From Labilibaculum sp. DW002 (GTDB lineage Bacteria > Bacteroidota > Bacteroidia > Bacteroidales > Marinifilaceae): a stretch of 64,000 nucleotides of DNA. The position numbers and the translations under genes are program-made. Location of the stretch: NCBI RefSeq assembly GCF_029029525.1, contig NZ_JAKJSC010000001.1, positions 1,550,001 to 1,614,000 on the forward strand, given 5' to 3'. Below the pieces are notes generated by a model, which was not told where the DNA came from, ran no database searches, and saw only the letters and a program-made list of their open reading frames with translations. Position 1 is the stretch's first letter. Each line of letters opens with the position of its first letter. Positions 23,201 to 32,190 of the stretch are shown here, piece by piece.

Positions 23201-24442
23201 AGAGTATACATAGTTTTGATTGTTTACAATCTCGGTTATAGCCTTATTAATAAATCCTGTTTCATATTCACCTTTCTTATTTGCCAGCAAACAAGAAATT
23301 CCTCCACCTTCAGTACCCACCCAAAGGTTAGATTTTCCATCTTCATAAACAGCTCGAACTTTATTATACGACAAGCTTCCTTTGGCATTAGTCCTACTAA
23401 TATGATGGAATTTCTTTTCATTTAAGTCTAGCCGGTTAAGACCACCTCCATTAGTACCAACCCACAAAAGTCCTGAATTATCTTCGTACAGGTCAATTAC
23501 AATATTCGCACTTAGGCTTTTAGAATTATAAAACTCGTATTGGAAATGTTTTATTAACTCAAGACTTTCCTCATCTTCATGCCAAACAAATTGAAATAAT
23601 CCAGAGTTATTAGCTCCAAACACGAAGCCCTTACTGGTTTTTAAACATGATGAAAAAAAGTAGGGTGCTATCATTTTAGCTGTGAATTCTCCGCCTTGCT
23701 CTTTAATATAGTATGCACCATCACCGCACGAGGCGATATATCCTCTTTCTGTTTCAATAATTGAATGGAAAGTTCTCGCCGCTAATATAGGAATCCGTTC
23801 AATCTTCAATTTCAAATCCTTGGTAAGGCCTACCTTATAGAGCCCATTAGTATTACCGAGCCAAATTTGTCCTTTTGAATCTTGAAAAAATAAATTTGCA
23901 GAACGCAATGAGTAAAATTTATTTTCTCTATCTGAAGCTGCATCAAAAATTACGCCTTTAACATCTGAAGTATTATATGTTTTGGTATCAATAAGGCTCA
24001 CACCATTTGATGAGCTTATCCATAAAATACCATCTCTATCCAGAAAAATGTTACCCACTTTCAGATCCATTAAGATACGCTTGCCGTTCATAATTTCCGG
24101 AACCTTATGAAACTCCTCCTTCTTTCTATCGAAAAACCAAACCCCATTATCAGAAGTTCCTATCCAAAAATTACCTTTTGAATCTTCAACCATACAAAAT
24201 GGCAAGTTACTGCCAATAGGGTGTTCCATTGGTGTGGTTCTCTGGTAAGTGATGAATTTCATTCCATCAAATCGATTCAGTCCATCAACGGTTCCAAACC
24301 ACATAAATCCCTTAGAATCCTGAAAAATAAAATTGATATCATTTTGGGAAAGACCATCAAGAGTACTTAATCGCTCAAAATCCGTTTGAGAATAGGAAGA
24401 AAAAAATACAAATAACAGTAGAGTAGAGAGAAATAAACGCAT
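20267..24442 (-). CDS. Hybrid two-component system regulator (HTCS)
   Basis: This 1391-residue protein fuses sensor, kinase, receiver and DNA-binding parts. After a signal peptide (1-18) come two seven-bladed propellers of Reg_prop repeats (about 20-690, with recurring LWVGT/LWIST motifs) and a Y_Y_Y domain (about 740-805), which together form the periplasmic sensor. A membrane helix (about 811-831) leads to a histidine kinase (phospho-acceptor His870 in ISHEFRTPLTL; N box LLSNAFKF; G box GTGIGLAF), a receiver (phospho-acceptor Asp1185 in ISDVMMPEMDG) and an AraC-type HTH (about 1290-1385). Such proteins sense an oligosaccharide from the target polymer and activate the surrounding locus. The C-run operator described for six nearby promoters is its likely target. 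No such site lies in front of its own gene, suggesting constitutive low expression. Confidence 0.95.
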   Translation of the reverse strand: MRLFLSTLLLFVFFSSYSQTDFERLSTLDGLSQNDINFIFQDSKGFMWFGTVDGLNRFDGMKFITYQRTTPMEHPIGSNLPFCMVEDSKGNFWIGTSDNGVWFFDRKKEEFHKVPEIMNGKRILMDLKVGNIFLDRDGILWISSSNGVSLIDTKTYNTSDVKGVIFDAASDRENKFYSLRSANLFFQDSKGQIWLGNTNGLYKVGLTKDLKLKIERIPILAARTFHSIIETERGYIASCGDGAYYIKEQGGEFTAKMIAPYFFSSCLKTSKGFVFGANNSGLFQFVWHEDEESLELIKHFQYEFYNSKSLSANIVIDLYEDNSGLLWVGTNGGGLNRLDLNEKKFHHISRTNAKGSLSYNKVRAVYEDGKSNLWVGTEGGGISCLLANKKGEYETGFINKAITEIVNNQNYVYSIAGLPDEPKGVIFGAGYPVRLGLAKINRSGEIEIESLSHLVENSVFTILVDKDGYIWLGTYGTGLYRTKYDSVKNEFIVLNNYRANGEGSLCSDIVRSLLEDGDGNILVGTDMGLNILPKREKENSSPSFITVVNDPENDTSLTHNYVLAMHLDSKNRVWVGTMGGGLCLLEGGSGSTTKFKAYTSEHGLPNDVIKGIEEDREGNLWISTNRGLTRFNINTEEIRNYTMSDGLQDYEFSELASFTRKNGEMVFGGVNGINVFTPSEIEDNPYASHVEFTELFILNEQILTGKEYHGRILLENEMPSTDSVSIKYSENSFSVGFTALHYVAPEKIKYKYMLEGFDNGWNMVNSVEPRAKYTNIPPGEYTLKVLATNNDGVWTTIPSMLTIEVVPPFWRTIYALFIYVFIFVVLLIFFRRYSVIAVTKKNELMMEHFEQEKMEELVQMKLQFFTNISHEFRTPLTLIQSPLERLISGNDKISGEDRQQNYSLMMKNVRMLNRLINQLMEFRKLEKGKMPLAVNRGNVMELVNEVFDAFNEIAQSKNIRFELKNSYPSVELWFDYDKLEKVLYNLLSNAFKFTPQGGEVAIIVEEEEIDGKEWVKISVKDNGPGIAKEKVQYLFDRFYQTGSHKLSKVSGTGIGLAFAKNLVNLHQGKISVSSNPNIATLFSIQIPKGKLHFKKEDFSVQANQSVSEVPTIVKDYQHEEAMSDISRELEIDEKKPVVLIVEDNFDVQALIKGNLKEEFNCIQGYNGKEGIELCRKYNPDLIISDVMMPEMDGFEMCNIIKKDELTCHIPIVVLTAKSTDEDKLTGLTEGAVAYMSKPFNIDVLIAQIKSILEARRQVKRDFNQKVEVEPKEVTFTSIDEKLLERLLKVVEENISNPEFTVVQLGREVGISQSILNKKLKALLGQTANVFIRTIRLKRAAQLLKLDRLSVTDVVYEVGFNDMKYFRECFRKQFDTTPSDYIRQYRKDHLEE

Positions 24443-24533
24443 ATCAACTTAATTATTAACCGATTTTCAATTTCAAATAAGAAATAAGCAGTACTAGGGT
24501 TTACTGAATTTTCTTTATAACTGCATAATGTAT

Positions 24534-24568
24534 AAAAAAAAACTTTCCCGACATCAGATATCGAGAAA
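24534..24568 (-). terminator. Intrinsic terminator after the second GH3
   Basis: On the minus strand an 8-bp stem with one G-U pair (24568-24561 with 24551-24544) is followed by about ten T residues (24543-24534), about 50 bp after the GH3 stop. Confidence 0.72.
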
Positions 24569-24618
24569 ATTTAATTTTACAAGCATATAATACATTCCAT
24601 TCACACTATTTTTTCAGC

Positions 24619-26817
24619 TTATCTTATTTCAAAATCCATGCTTTGAAGAGCTGAGACACCTTTATTTTCTAGATCCTTAACTGGAGAACTGCCCCCAATG
24701 AAAAGAGTATATTTTCCTTTACGAATTTCACTATTCCCTTTTTCTGTTACCTGCGCAAATTCCTTAGCACCAATCGTAAACTTCAAGTTTTTGTTTTCTC
24801 CTACCTTTAGGCTAAGTCTCTTAAATGCCACTAATTTTCTTAATGGTGCTGTTTCTCCAGCTCCAGGCTGAGCTAAATAGATTTGAACTACTTCATCAGC
24901 CATCATCTCACCAACATTTGAAAGCTTTATCGCTATTTCTAAATCTTCATTTTTCTTCAATTTCGCTGAACTTAAACTGAAATCATCATATTTAAATTTG
25001 CTATAGCTCAAGCCAAAACCAAAAGGAAATAATGGATCTTCCTTCATGTATTTATAGGTTCGCCCCTTCATACTATAATCTTCATAAGCTGGCAATTGAT
25101 CCATGCTCTTCGGAAATGTTAATGGCAATTTTCCTGAAGGAGAAATCTTACCAAATACAACATCAGCAACAGCGGTTCCCCCTTCTTGCCCAGGATACCA
25201 AGCCCATACAATAGCATCTGCTAAGTCCGCTACCTCTGGAATAATCATTGGACTTCCACCGGTCATTACAACAATAACAGGTTTCTTATTGTCTTTTTTC
25301 AGTTTACGCAAAAACTCAAGTTGATTTGCAGGTAAGAATGGCTGCAAACGGTCTCCCATTGTTTCTGATGCAATCGCATCTCCTTCTTCACCTTCCATGG
25401 CACTTGAAATTCCCAATACTGCAATTATTGCATCAGCATTTTTCGCTTCTCCAGTTGTCCAATCGATAGGATTAACATTTTTGCGATATGGCAAACATCC
25501 TTTTTTGTAATTAATTGTTGTACTCGAACTTACTGCAGCAGTTATGCCTTCCAAAACATTAACCAGACGATTACTCATCCCGTAATAATTCCCTAATAAC
25601 ACCTCTGAATTATTAGCCTGAGGCCCTGTAACATATAAATTCTTAATCGCTGGAGACAAAGGCAATGCATTGTTCTTATTTGTTAGCAATACAATTGATT
25701 TCCTTGCTACTTCCAATGCTAAATCGCTATGTTTCTTGCTACAAATAACTTCTTCACCTAATTTACTGTACGGATTGTTTTCTTCCGGATCAAAGAATCC
25801 TAACTTAAATCTCGTATTTAATAAAGCTCTTAAACTTTTGTCAATGGTTTCCTCTTTTACCAATCCTTGTTGCACTGCGTCAACCAATTTTGGATATACC
25901 TTACCACAATTTAAATCGACACCACTGTTAATTGCCAAAGCAGCAGATTCTACAGCATTTTTGGTAACCTTATGAAACAAATGAAAGTCAGAAATAGCAC
26001 CACAATCAGAAACAACATGACCTTTAAAACCCCAATCATCTCTTAAAATCTCTTGCAAAAGAAAAGGACTACCACAAGCAGGCTCTCCTAGCACACGATT
26101 GTATGCACCCATTACCGATTCTACATTCGCTTCTTTCACCAAAGCTTCAAAAGCTGGCAGGTAAGTCTCATACAAATCTTTCTTCGACACGATGGCATCA
26201 AACTCATGTCTTAATGCCTCTGGACCTGAATGTACAGCATAATGCTTTGCACAGGCCGCTGCTTTAAGGTATTTTGGATCATCTCCTTGCAATCCATTCA
26301 CAAAAGCAACCCCTATTCTTGACGTTAAGTAAGGATCCTCTCCATAAGTTTCCTGACCTCTTCCCCATCTTGCATCTCTAAAAATATTAATGTTTGGAGT
26401 CCAAAAGGTAAGTCCTGCATATTTTGCTCTGTTGTCATTCTTAATGGAAATATTGAATTTTGCACGAGCCTCATCGGATATTGCCGTTGATACTCTTTTT
26501 GCTAAGTCCGGATCAAAGGTTGCAGCCAGACCAATTGCCTGAGGGAAAACCGTAGATCGCCCATTTCGTGCTACACCATGCAAACACTCGTTCCACCAAT
26601 TGTATCTTGGCACCGATAATCTTGGAATCGCCACACTTACATCAGTCAACTGAGAAACTTTTTCCTCTAGCGTCATTGCGTCGATAAGCGCATCAATTCT
26701 TGAGTCGATGGATAGCTCGGAATTGAACCACTCATAGTTTTCATTTTGCGCACTAAGTATGGAAATATTAGCACAACAGACCAACACTGCTAGAAGTAAT
26801 AATTTTACGTTTCTCAT
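24619..26817 (-). CDS. GH3 family glycosidase (beta-xylosidase/beta-glucosidase branch)
   Basis: I chose the ATG at 26817 (732 residues), because the nine residues added by an upstream in-frame ATG at 26844 would precede the signal peptide (MRNVKLLLLAVLVCCANIS). The domains are a GH3 barrel, with nucleophile Asp271 in the HVVSDCGAI motif, a GH3 C-terminal alpha/beta domain and a fibronectin III-like domain. EKVSQLTDVSVAIPRL, YNWWNECLHGVAR and GRGQETYGEDPYL place it with the plant-type xylosidase branch, different from the other GH3 of this locus. That branch contains xylosidases, arabinofuranosidases and glucosidases, so the true substrate is open. It is divergent from the second GH2 gene; both have the shared promoter architecture. 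Confidence 0.9.
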   Translation of the reverse strand: MRNVKLLLLAVLVCCANISILSAQNENYEWFNSELSIDSRIDALIDAMTLEEKVSQLTDVSVAIPRLSVPRYNWWNECLHGVARNGRSTVFPQAIGLAATFDPDLAKRVSTAISDEARAKFNISIKNDNRAKYAGLTFWTPNINIFRDARWGRGQETYGEDPYLTSRIGVAFVNGLQGDDPKYLKAAACAKHYAVHSGPEALRHEFDAIVSKKDLYETYLPAFEALVKEANVESVMGAYNRVLGEPACGSPFLLQEILRDDWGFKGHVVSDCGAISDFHLFHKVTKNAVESAALAINSGVDLNCGKVYPKLVDAVQQGLVKEETIDKSLRALLNTRFKLGFFDPEENNPYSKLGEEVICSKKHSDLALEVARKSIVLLTNKNNALPLSPAIKNLYVTGPQANNSEVLLGNYYGMSNRLVNVLEGITAAVSSSTTINYKKGCLPYRKNVNPIDWTTGEAKNADAIIAVLGISSAMEGEEGDAIASETMGDRLQPFLPANQLEFLRKLKKDNKKPVIVVMTGGSPMIIPEVADLADAIVWAWYPGQEGGTAVADVVFGKISPSGKLPLTFPKSMDQLPAYEDYSMKGRTYKYMKEDPLFPFGFGLSYSKFKYDDFSLSSAKLKKNEDLEIAIKLSNVGEMMADEVVQIYLAQPGAGETAPLRKLVAFKRLSLKVGENKNLKFTIGAKEFAQVTEKGNSEIRKGKYTLFIGGSSPVKDLENKGVSALQSMDFEIR

Positions 26818-26882
26818 ATTATTGTGTAAAAAATTAAAATTCAAGTTTATTGCCTATCAAAAATAAGCTTTTAATAGACTTT

Positions 26883-26941
26883 CAAACCTAATATCATTAA
26901 ATAAAAACAAGAGGGTGTATATTAATAAATTTTCAGGGGGG
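26883..26941 (-). promoter_or_regulatory. Predicted promoter and operator of the second GH3
   Basis: On the minus strand an A-rich tract and a G precede CCCCCC (26941-26936). After 45 nt comes TAGGTTTG (26890-26883), a perfect -7 box. Start codon at 26817. Confidence 0.62.
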
Positions 26942-27100
26942 CTTTTTCTTTTCGATGTGTAATATCGTACAAGCAAAACCCATACTACCTTAATATACAG
27001 AGGATTTAGTTGCTTTTCAGTATGCAAATCCATTACCGCTCTGTTCACAAAACAATTGCATTTCTCTGCTTCATCAAGCGTAAATTAATTCAAGAAACTA

Positions 27101-27156
27101 CCCCCAAGTCTGTCCGTAAATCTCCCCTCACTTCTACAATGAGTACTTTATCTTTG
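27101..27156 (+). promoter_or_regulatory. Predicted promoter and operator of the second GH2
   Basis: On the plus strand CCCCC at 27101-27105 follows an A-rich tract. It is followed after 43 nt by TATCTTTG at 27149-27156, a perfect -7 box. A second C-run (27124-27127) lies about two helical turns downstream of the first. Start codon at 27251. Confidence 0.65.
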
Positions 27157-27250
27157 TAATACAAATTATATCTGTAATGATATAGGAAGTAAAGCGACAA
27201 TTGATTACTCCAATACGGAGAGTGTATACAAGTTTTTAAAAGAAAAACGG

Positions 27251-29752
27251 ATGATTAAAAAAACAGGCAAAGCAAAATTCATGGAAGCTCTTCGCCTTCT
27301 AACAATTGCAGTTTTTGCATTTGGATTGGGAGCGTGTCAGCAAAGCTCATCTATTCCCGACCAAGATTTCAACAAGGATTGGTTGTTCTTTAAAGGAGAA
27401 TATGAAAAAGCTGAGAAAGCCGATCTTGATGATTCAGCATGGCGCAAACTAAATTTACCGCACGACTGGGCAATTGAAGGGCCATTTAGCAATGAAAATA
27501 ACGCCAGAACTGGAGGATTACCGGTTCATGGAACAGGTTGGTATCGAAAACACTTCCAGGTGGAAGAAAAATTTTCGGATAAAGAAATTGCCATAGAATT
27601 CGATGGAGCAATGAACAATGCTCATGTATGGGTTAATGGGGAATTTGCCGGAAATCGTCCTTATGGATACATCGGATTTGAGCTGAACATCACTCCTTTC
27701 ATTAAGTTCGGAGAAGACAATGTGATTGCTGTAAGATTATCTCCAGAAGATCTTTCTGCCAGATGGTATCCTGGAGCTGGGATCTATAGGAATGTTAGGA
27801 TCAAGATTAACAACAAACTTCATATTCCGCAGTGGGGAACAAAAATACGTACACCACACATTACCGAAAAGAATGCTAGTGTTGAAATTACAACATCGGT
27901 TTGCAATCAATCCAAAAGCCAACAAACAGCAAAATTGGAAACCATTCTGATAGATGCGAAAGGAAATGAAGTTTGCACAACCAATAGCGATATCATTATA
28001 CAAGCTGAAACGACCGGTTATGTGGATCAGAAAATGAACATTGAAAATCCACTAAAATGGGATCTTGAAACACCACACCTATACAAAGCTGTCAGCAACA
28101 TTTACCTGAAGGGGAAATTGATTGATCGCTTTGAGACTAATTTTGGGGTAAGATCGATCCAGTTTTCTTCAGAACATGGCTTTCAACTAAATGGTCGTAC
28201 GGTAAAACTAAATGGGGTATGCATGCATCACGATTTAGGTCCTTTAGGAGCTGCTGTAAATTACAGAGCTACGGAAAGACAAATGCAGATCATGAAAAGC
28301 ATGGGTGTTAATGCACTGCGAACAAGTCATAATCCTCCGTCTCCTGAAATTCTTCAGATTTGTGATAAACTAGGAATTGTAGTGCAAGTAGAAGCATTTG
28401 ATGAATGGCAAATGGGAAAAGTACCCAATGGCTACAACAAATACTTCGATCAATGGCACGAAAAAGATCTTCGCGATATGATTAAAAGAGATCGCAATCA
28501 TCCTTCGGTGATCATGTGGAGCATTGGAAATGAAATATTAGAACAGTCGAGAAAAGATGGATGGAAAATAGCCAAAAAACTTACCGATATCTGTCACGAT
28601 GAAGATTCAACTAGACCAAGCACAGCAGGCTTTAATTATTACCCTGCTCCTTTCACCAATAAATTGGCAAAATATGTTGATATCGTAGGAATGAACTATT
28701 GGCCTTTAAATTATACTGAGATTTTAGAGAAAAATCCAGACATGATAGTTTATGGTTCCGAAACCTCGTCTCAAACCAGTAGCCGAGGTGTATACCATTT
28801 TCCAATTGAAGCAAAAGAGAAGCATGAAACCAATCAGGTTTCAAGTTACGATGTGACCGTTGGACCTCCTTGGGCTTACCCTCCAGATGTTGAGTTTGAG
28901 CAGCAAGAAAAGGAAACACGTTCCTTAGGAGAATTTATGTGGACTGGTTTTGACTATTTAGGAGAACCTACGCCTTATGGTGGCAAAGACAATTCGACAA
29001 ATGGTTACTGGAATGCGGATTGGCCTTCCCGGTCGTCTTATTTTGCTCCCGTTGACTTGTGCGGTTTCCCGAAAGACAGGTATTTCTTGTATCAAAGTCA
29101 GTGGACAAAAAAGCCAATGGTTCATGTTTTACCGCACTGGAATTGGGAAAACAAAACTGGAGATACAATTCCTGTTATGGCCTACACCAACTGCGATGAA
29201 GTAGAACTTTTTGTGAATGGTAAATCGTATGGAAAAAAAGTTAAAGGTGTGGATTTAACACCAATTCCTGCAGAGTTTCATTTCTTTGAAAAAGGAACTT
29301 ACTACTCGAAATACCGACTATCGTGGAATGTGCCATACCATGCTGGTGAGTTGAAAGTTGTTGGCTATCAAAATGGCAAAAAACAAGCAGAGAAAACAAT
29401 TAAAACTGCAGGAAAGCCTTACCAAATCAAATTAATTGCCGATCGATCAAATATAAAAGCAGATGCTATGGATCTATCCTTCATCAGCGTGAGAGTAGAA
29501 GACAAAGATGGCAATTTGTGTCCTAAGGCAAATGATCTTATCAACTTTACAGTTGATGGAAAAGGAAGTATTGCTGCAGTAGGAAATGGAGATGCAACAT
29601 CAACAGAACCGTATCAAGCCAATTACAGAAATGCTTTTAATGGTTTGTGCTTGTTAATTGTAAAATCGACCGATAAGGCAGGGAAAATAAGAATTACGGC
29701 CAGTTCGAATGGTTTACAAGCTCAGGAAATTGTTTTAAACACTAAAAAATAA
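27251..29752 (+). CDS. GH2 family glycosidase (beta-galactosidase-like), lipoprotein
   Basis: This 833-residue protein has a lipobox (FGLGAC, Cys29); the ATG at 27281 (MEALRLL) is an alternative start that keeps the signal. The order is sugar-binding domain (about 38-190), immunoglobulin-like domain (195-300), TIM barrel (305-600) with acid/base Glu428 in MWSIGNEIL and probable nucleophile Glu504 in VYGSETSS, then DUF4982-type and Ig-like C-terminal domains. This shorter GH2 type is common in Bacteroidota loci and includes exo-beta-galactosidases and beta-glucuronidases. Here it probably complements the LacZ-like enzyme on a different oligosaccharide end. It ends the PUL and is followed by a strong terminator. 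Confidence 0.9.
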   Translation: MIKKTGKAKFMEALRLLTIAVFAFGLGACQQSSSIPDQDFNKDWLFFKGEYEKAEKADLDDSAWRKLNLPHDWAIEGPFSNENNARTGGLPVHGTGWYRKHFQVEEKFSDKEIAIEFDGAMNNAHVWVNGEFAGNRPYGYIGFELNITPFIKFGEDNVIAVRLSPEDLSARWYPGAGIYRNVRIKINNKLHIPQWGTKIRTPHITEKNASVEITTSVCNQSKSQQTAKLETILIDAKGNEVCTTNSDIIIQAETTGYVDQKMNIENPLKWDLETPHLYKAVSNIYLKGKLIDRFETNFGVRSIQFSSEHGFQLNGRTVKLNGVCMHHDLGPLGAAVNYRATERQMQIMKSMGVNALRTSHNPPSPEILQICDKLGIVVQVEAFDEWQMGKVPNGYNKYFDQWHEKDLRDMIKRDRNHPSVIMWSIGNEILEQSRKDGWKIAKKLTDICHDEDSTRPSTAGFNYYPAPFTNKLAKYVDIVGMNYWPLNYTEILEKNPDMIVYGSETSSQTSSRGVYHFPIEAKEKHETNQVSSYDVTVGPPWAYPPDVEFEQQEKETRSLGEFMWTGFDYLGEPTPYGGKDNSTNGYWNADWPSRSSYFAPVDLCGFPKDRYFLYQSQWTKKPMVHVLPHWNWENKTGDTIPVMAYTNCDEVELFVNGKSYGKKVKGVDLTPIPAEFHFFEKGTYYSKYRLSWNVPYHAGELKVVGYQNGKKQAEKTIKTAGKPYQIKLIADRSNIKADAMDLSFISVRVEDKDGNLCPKANDLINFTVDGKGSIAAVGNGDATSTEPYQANYRNAFNGLCLLIVKSTDKAGKIRITASSNGLQAQEIVLNTKK

Positions 29753-29774
29753 GATTTAAATACCTTCCCAAAAA

Positions 29775-29809
29775 AAAACGAGCTTACTTCTTAAAAGTAA
29801 GCTCGTTTT
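29775..29809 (+). terminator. Intrinsic terminator after the second GH2
   Basis: A 15-bp perfect stem (29775-29789 with 29795-29809) and 5-nt loop, with a T-run downstream and A-run upstream, 22 bp after the stop. Confidence 0.88.
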
Positions 29810-29866
29810 GTTTTTAATAAGCACCTCACACCTTTAAAATGCTTGTGTCAGAAATGGCTGGATAAC

Positions 29867-29901
29867 AAAAATGCCCCTTGTGCAATACAAGAGGCATTTT
29901 T
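29867..29901 (-). terminator. Intrinsic terminator of the HAD gene
   Basis: An interrupted inverted repeat (a nine-base outer arm ending in ATGCC pairs with its complement, plus an inner CTTGT/ACAAG pair). On the minus strand it is flanked by T residues, 18 bp after the stop. Confidence 0.68.
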
Positions 29902-29919
29902 ATCAGAAATAGACTTCTA

Positions 29920-30312
29920 TTATCTGAACAAGCGAGCAAAACCTTTCTTTCTGGTTCTTTGAGAAAGCTTTCTTTCTAATCCATTAATTCCTGCGTAAAT
30001 CTCGCCCCAATCGGGCAAACCGCCATAATTCATGTCGTCGATGTATAGGTCTGCTTTAATTTTACGGCTAATGCTCTCGTCGAACACTTCTTCAGGGTAG
30101 TTTTTGTTGACGGCATAAAACTCGACCCCTTTAGAACGACAAAACTCAACTGCATCCTCCAACTCTCTTCCTGCTCGATAAGTCCACAAAATTAACTGAT
30201 GACCATCTTCTTGCAGCATACTTAAGGTAGCACAAGCAAATGGAATTTCCTTCCCTACTTTTGGGTAGCGTTGCTCAACAATGGTTCCGTCGAAATCTAT
30301 GGCAATAATCAT
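29920..30312 (-). CDS. Small HAD-superfamily hydrolase
   Basis: This 130-residue cytoplasmic protein has the minimal HAD phosphatase layout: motif I DFDGTIV with Asp6 (nucleophile) and Asp8, motif II near LILWTYRAGRE, and an acidic motif YIDDMNYGG near the end. There is no large cap domain. Similar short HAD proteins are common in Bacteroidota; their substrates (small phosphate monoesters) are mostly unknown. The 13 C-terminal residues are basic. It is monocistronic, between the PUL and the YjbH cluster, with a repeat-bearing gap upstream. Confidence 0.8.
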   Translation of the reverse strand: MIIAIDFDGTIVEQRYPKVGKEIPFACATLSMLQEDGHQLILWTYRAGRELEDAVEFCRSKGVEFYAVNKNYPEEVFDESISRKIKADLYIDDMNYGGLPDWGEIYAGINGLERKLSQRTRKKGFARLFR

Positions 30313-30353
30313 GGGAATAAGGTTAAAGTGTAAAGGTGAAAAGTGGAAAAGTA

Positions 30354-30662
30354 TAATCTCGATGAATCGGGACCAGCAAGCTGGAGGTGGAAAGTGGAAA
30401 AGTCTTAAAGGTCAAAGGGTCTTAAAAGTCAAAAATCCTACCTGTAAAGGTAAAATATCCATTGCCGTTTGGCTTTAGCCAAGGGATTTAAAAAAGGAAG
30501 TCGATAAATAATTACTTCAAAAATCTAATAAATTCAGTTTTAGAAATTCTCCCTTTTTGAGGGGATCCCGAAAGCTTTCGCGGAGTCCACAGGACAGATG
30601 GGTGTTTTAAACATCACATGAACTTGAAACAGATTGCCGCGTCGTTCCTCCTCGCAATGACA
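30354..30662. repeat. Composite of dispersed intergenic repeats
   Basis: The gap holds four dispersed elements in a row. 30356-30388 is the GATGAATCGGGACCAGCAAG palindromic type. 30400-30432 is the phased GTC type. 30461-30487 carries the TTGGCTTTAGCCAA palindrome. 30630-30662 is a 33-bp copy of the TGTCATTGCGAGG family (minus-strand reading), identical to a copy inside the UDP-glucose dehydrogenase gene. An AAGCTTTC-centred palindrome is at about 30570-30585. Relatives of each occur elsewhere in the window. Confidence 0.75.
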
Positions 30663-30677
30663 TAAATTAAGAATCGA

Positions 30678-31406
30678 TTATTTTTTCAGGTAAATTTTAT
30701 AAGCAAAACCGCCTACCACATTTTCAAAATCGTGCACAAAAGCATGAAGATAGAGATGCTTAAAAAGTAAGGCCGTAGCTCCTACATTAAGCGTATTGCT
30801 ATCGTATTCTGCAACAAAAGAAACTTGTTGTAAACAAGAAGGTGTTACTGAAACCCCTCCGAAAAAACCATGTACTTGTGTATTTTCACTAGCTGGACTA
30901 TCATTAAACCCAAATCCCATCGTAACTCCAACATTGCAGGCTTTCAGTTTCAAATTTTTACTCGAAACTGCGTAATAAGAACCAAAGGTTTTGTTGACAT
31001 CATCACCATGTTCTGAATAGATATCACCTCCCCCAATGGCAATGGCAGGTAATATCTTTTTCTCTTTAAACAATTTTAATTTAAGACCAAAGGTTCTGTC
31101 CTGCTCTGTATATTTTGAAGTCTTTGCATTTTGCAACAATACCATCCGGTAATTTACTTCCATAAAAGGTAGAAAGGTAAGATTCAAATAATAATTTCCA
31201 GAATCATAAGACAATCTACTAGGTGTAAATTCTTGTGGTAAATAATTTGCCCCAAATAAAAAGGTTCCATCCTTCTGCATTTCCGCACTTGGAATATTCA
31301 ACAAACCAATACTACCAGAAGTCGCCTGTGCACAAAGCCATGCAGGCAAACAAACAAAAAATAGGATGCTTAAAAATCGTCTCACTTCAAGTGTTAAATT
31401 AGGCAT
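30678..31406 (-). CDS. YjbH-like outer-membrane protein, short form
   Basis: This 242-residue protein has a signal peptide (about 10-26, PAWLCAQ) and then SGSIGLLNIPSAEMQKDGT, the conserved opening of YjbH-type exopolysaccharide-associated outer-membrane proteins. The rest is alternating beta strands ending in a charged terminus, as in a beta-barrel. Enterobacterial YjbH is about 700 residues, so this matches only one segment. In E. coli the yjbEFGH genes affect exopolysaccharide production; the same link is plausible here because the EPS locus begins 4.6 kb upstream on the same strand. An intrinsic terminator lies between this gene and the three before it. Confidence 0.68.
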   Translation of the reverse strand: MPNLTLEVRRFLSILFFVCLPAWLCAQATSGSIGLLNIPSAEMQKDGTFLFGANYLPQEFTPSRLSYDSGNYYLNLTFLPFMEVNYRMVLLQNAKTSKYTEQDRTFGLKLKLFKEKKILPAIAIGGGDIYSEHGDDVNKTFGSYYAVSSKNLKLKACNVGVTMGFGFNDSPASENTQVHGFFGGVSVTPSCLQQVSFVAEYDSNTLNVGATALLFKHLYLHAFVHDFENVVGGFAYKIYLKK

Positions 31407-31430
31407 TTGTAAAGGCTTAAAAATCTTCTA

Positions 31431-31467
31431 AAAAAAGAGGCTGTCCCAATCACGAAAGACAGCCTTT
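31431..31467 (-). terminator. Intrinsic terminator within the YjbH gene group
   Basis: A 7-bp stem (GGCTGTC at 31439-31445 with 31458-31464) and 12-nt loop, followed by T residues on the minus strand, 13 bp after the stop of the 228-residue protein. It would separate or attenuate the last YjbH-like gene. Confidence 0.75.
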
Positions 31468-31479
31468 ATATCAATCCAA

Positions 31480-32166
31480 TTAAAATTTATAACCAAAAGA
31501 AAGGGTCAATTGTGGTCCATTGATAGACACTTTATTCTTTATCGACTCAACGATTTCTCCCTGATTATAATCCCCAATCATATAAGAAAACTCAGCTCCT
31601 ACCAGAAAATGATCACTAACCAATCTTTCGATCCCAAGCAATGGGGCAAATGAATAATCATGACCATTTTGATCTTCAGAACTTATCGTTCCCGATTCTG
31701 ATTTCATGTCTACTTTGTTGTTGATATCGTAAAGGTACAATTCAACTCCTGTATATACCTGAAAACCATCAAACGTAGCGAATTCTGGAGTATACAAACC
31801 ACCAAAGGAGAAACGAGTAAAGGAAACCTTTAATTCACTCAAGCCAGCACCACTCCCACTTACCTTATCTGACCAATAAGAAGCGCCAACTCTTGCTCTA
31901 ATTGATGGTAAAATGATAAAGTTAATATTACCACCAAAAACAAGACTGGAACCAAATTCATCACTATTTCCTGATGAAGGCAAATAGCTATCGTTCCAAT
32001 AGTCCATTTCAGGTGCATACAATCCACCAGTTAAGTTAATACTGTGCACAATAGAACCTTTGTTCTTTACCTTTGGTGAATGACTAGTATACGGGTTAAA
32101 AGTCTGAGCTTGCAAGGCTATTCCTGCTCCCAGGAACAACAATATTATGAATATTTTTTTTGACAT
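31480..32166 (-). CDS. Predicted outer-membrane beta-barrel protein
   Basis: This 228-residue protein has a signal peptide (1-20, ending ALQAQ) and a series of amphipathic strands: GSIVHSINLTGGLYAPEMDY, FTRFSFGGLYTPEF, FLVGAEFSYMIGDY and a final LTLSFGYKF with terminal Phe, the usual barrel-assembly signal. This fits an 8-10-stranded OmpW/Omp85-unrelated small barrel; no specific family was recognised. It lies 24 bp after the lipoprotein gene and is probably co-transcribed with it. Confidence 0.75.
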   Translation of the reverse strand: MSKKIFIILLFLGAGIALQAQTFNPYTSHSPKVKNKGSIVHSINLTGGLYAPEMDYWNDSYLPSSGNSDEFGSSLVFGGNINFIILPSIRARVGASYWSDKVSGSGAGLSELKVSFTRFSFGGLYTPEFATFDGFQVYTGVELYLYDINNKVDMKSESGTISSEDQNGHDYSFAPLLGIERLVSDHFLVGAEFSYMIGDYNQGEIVESIKNKVSINGPQLTLSFGYKF

Positions 32167-32190
32167 TACGTTGATTTTTAGCTAAACAAA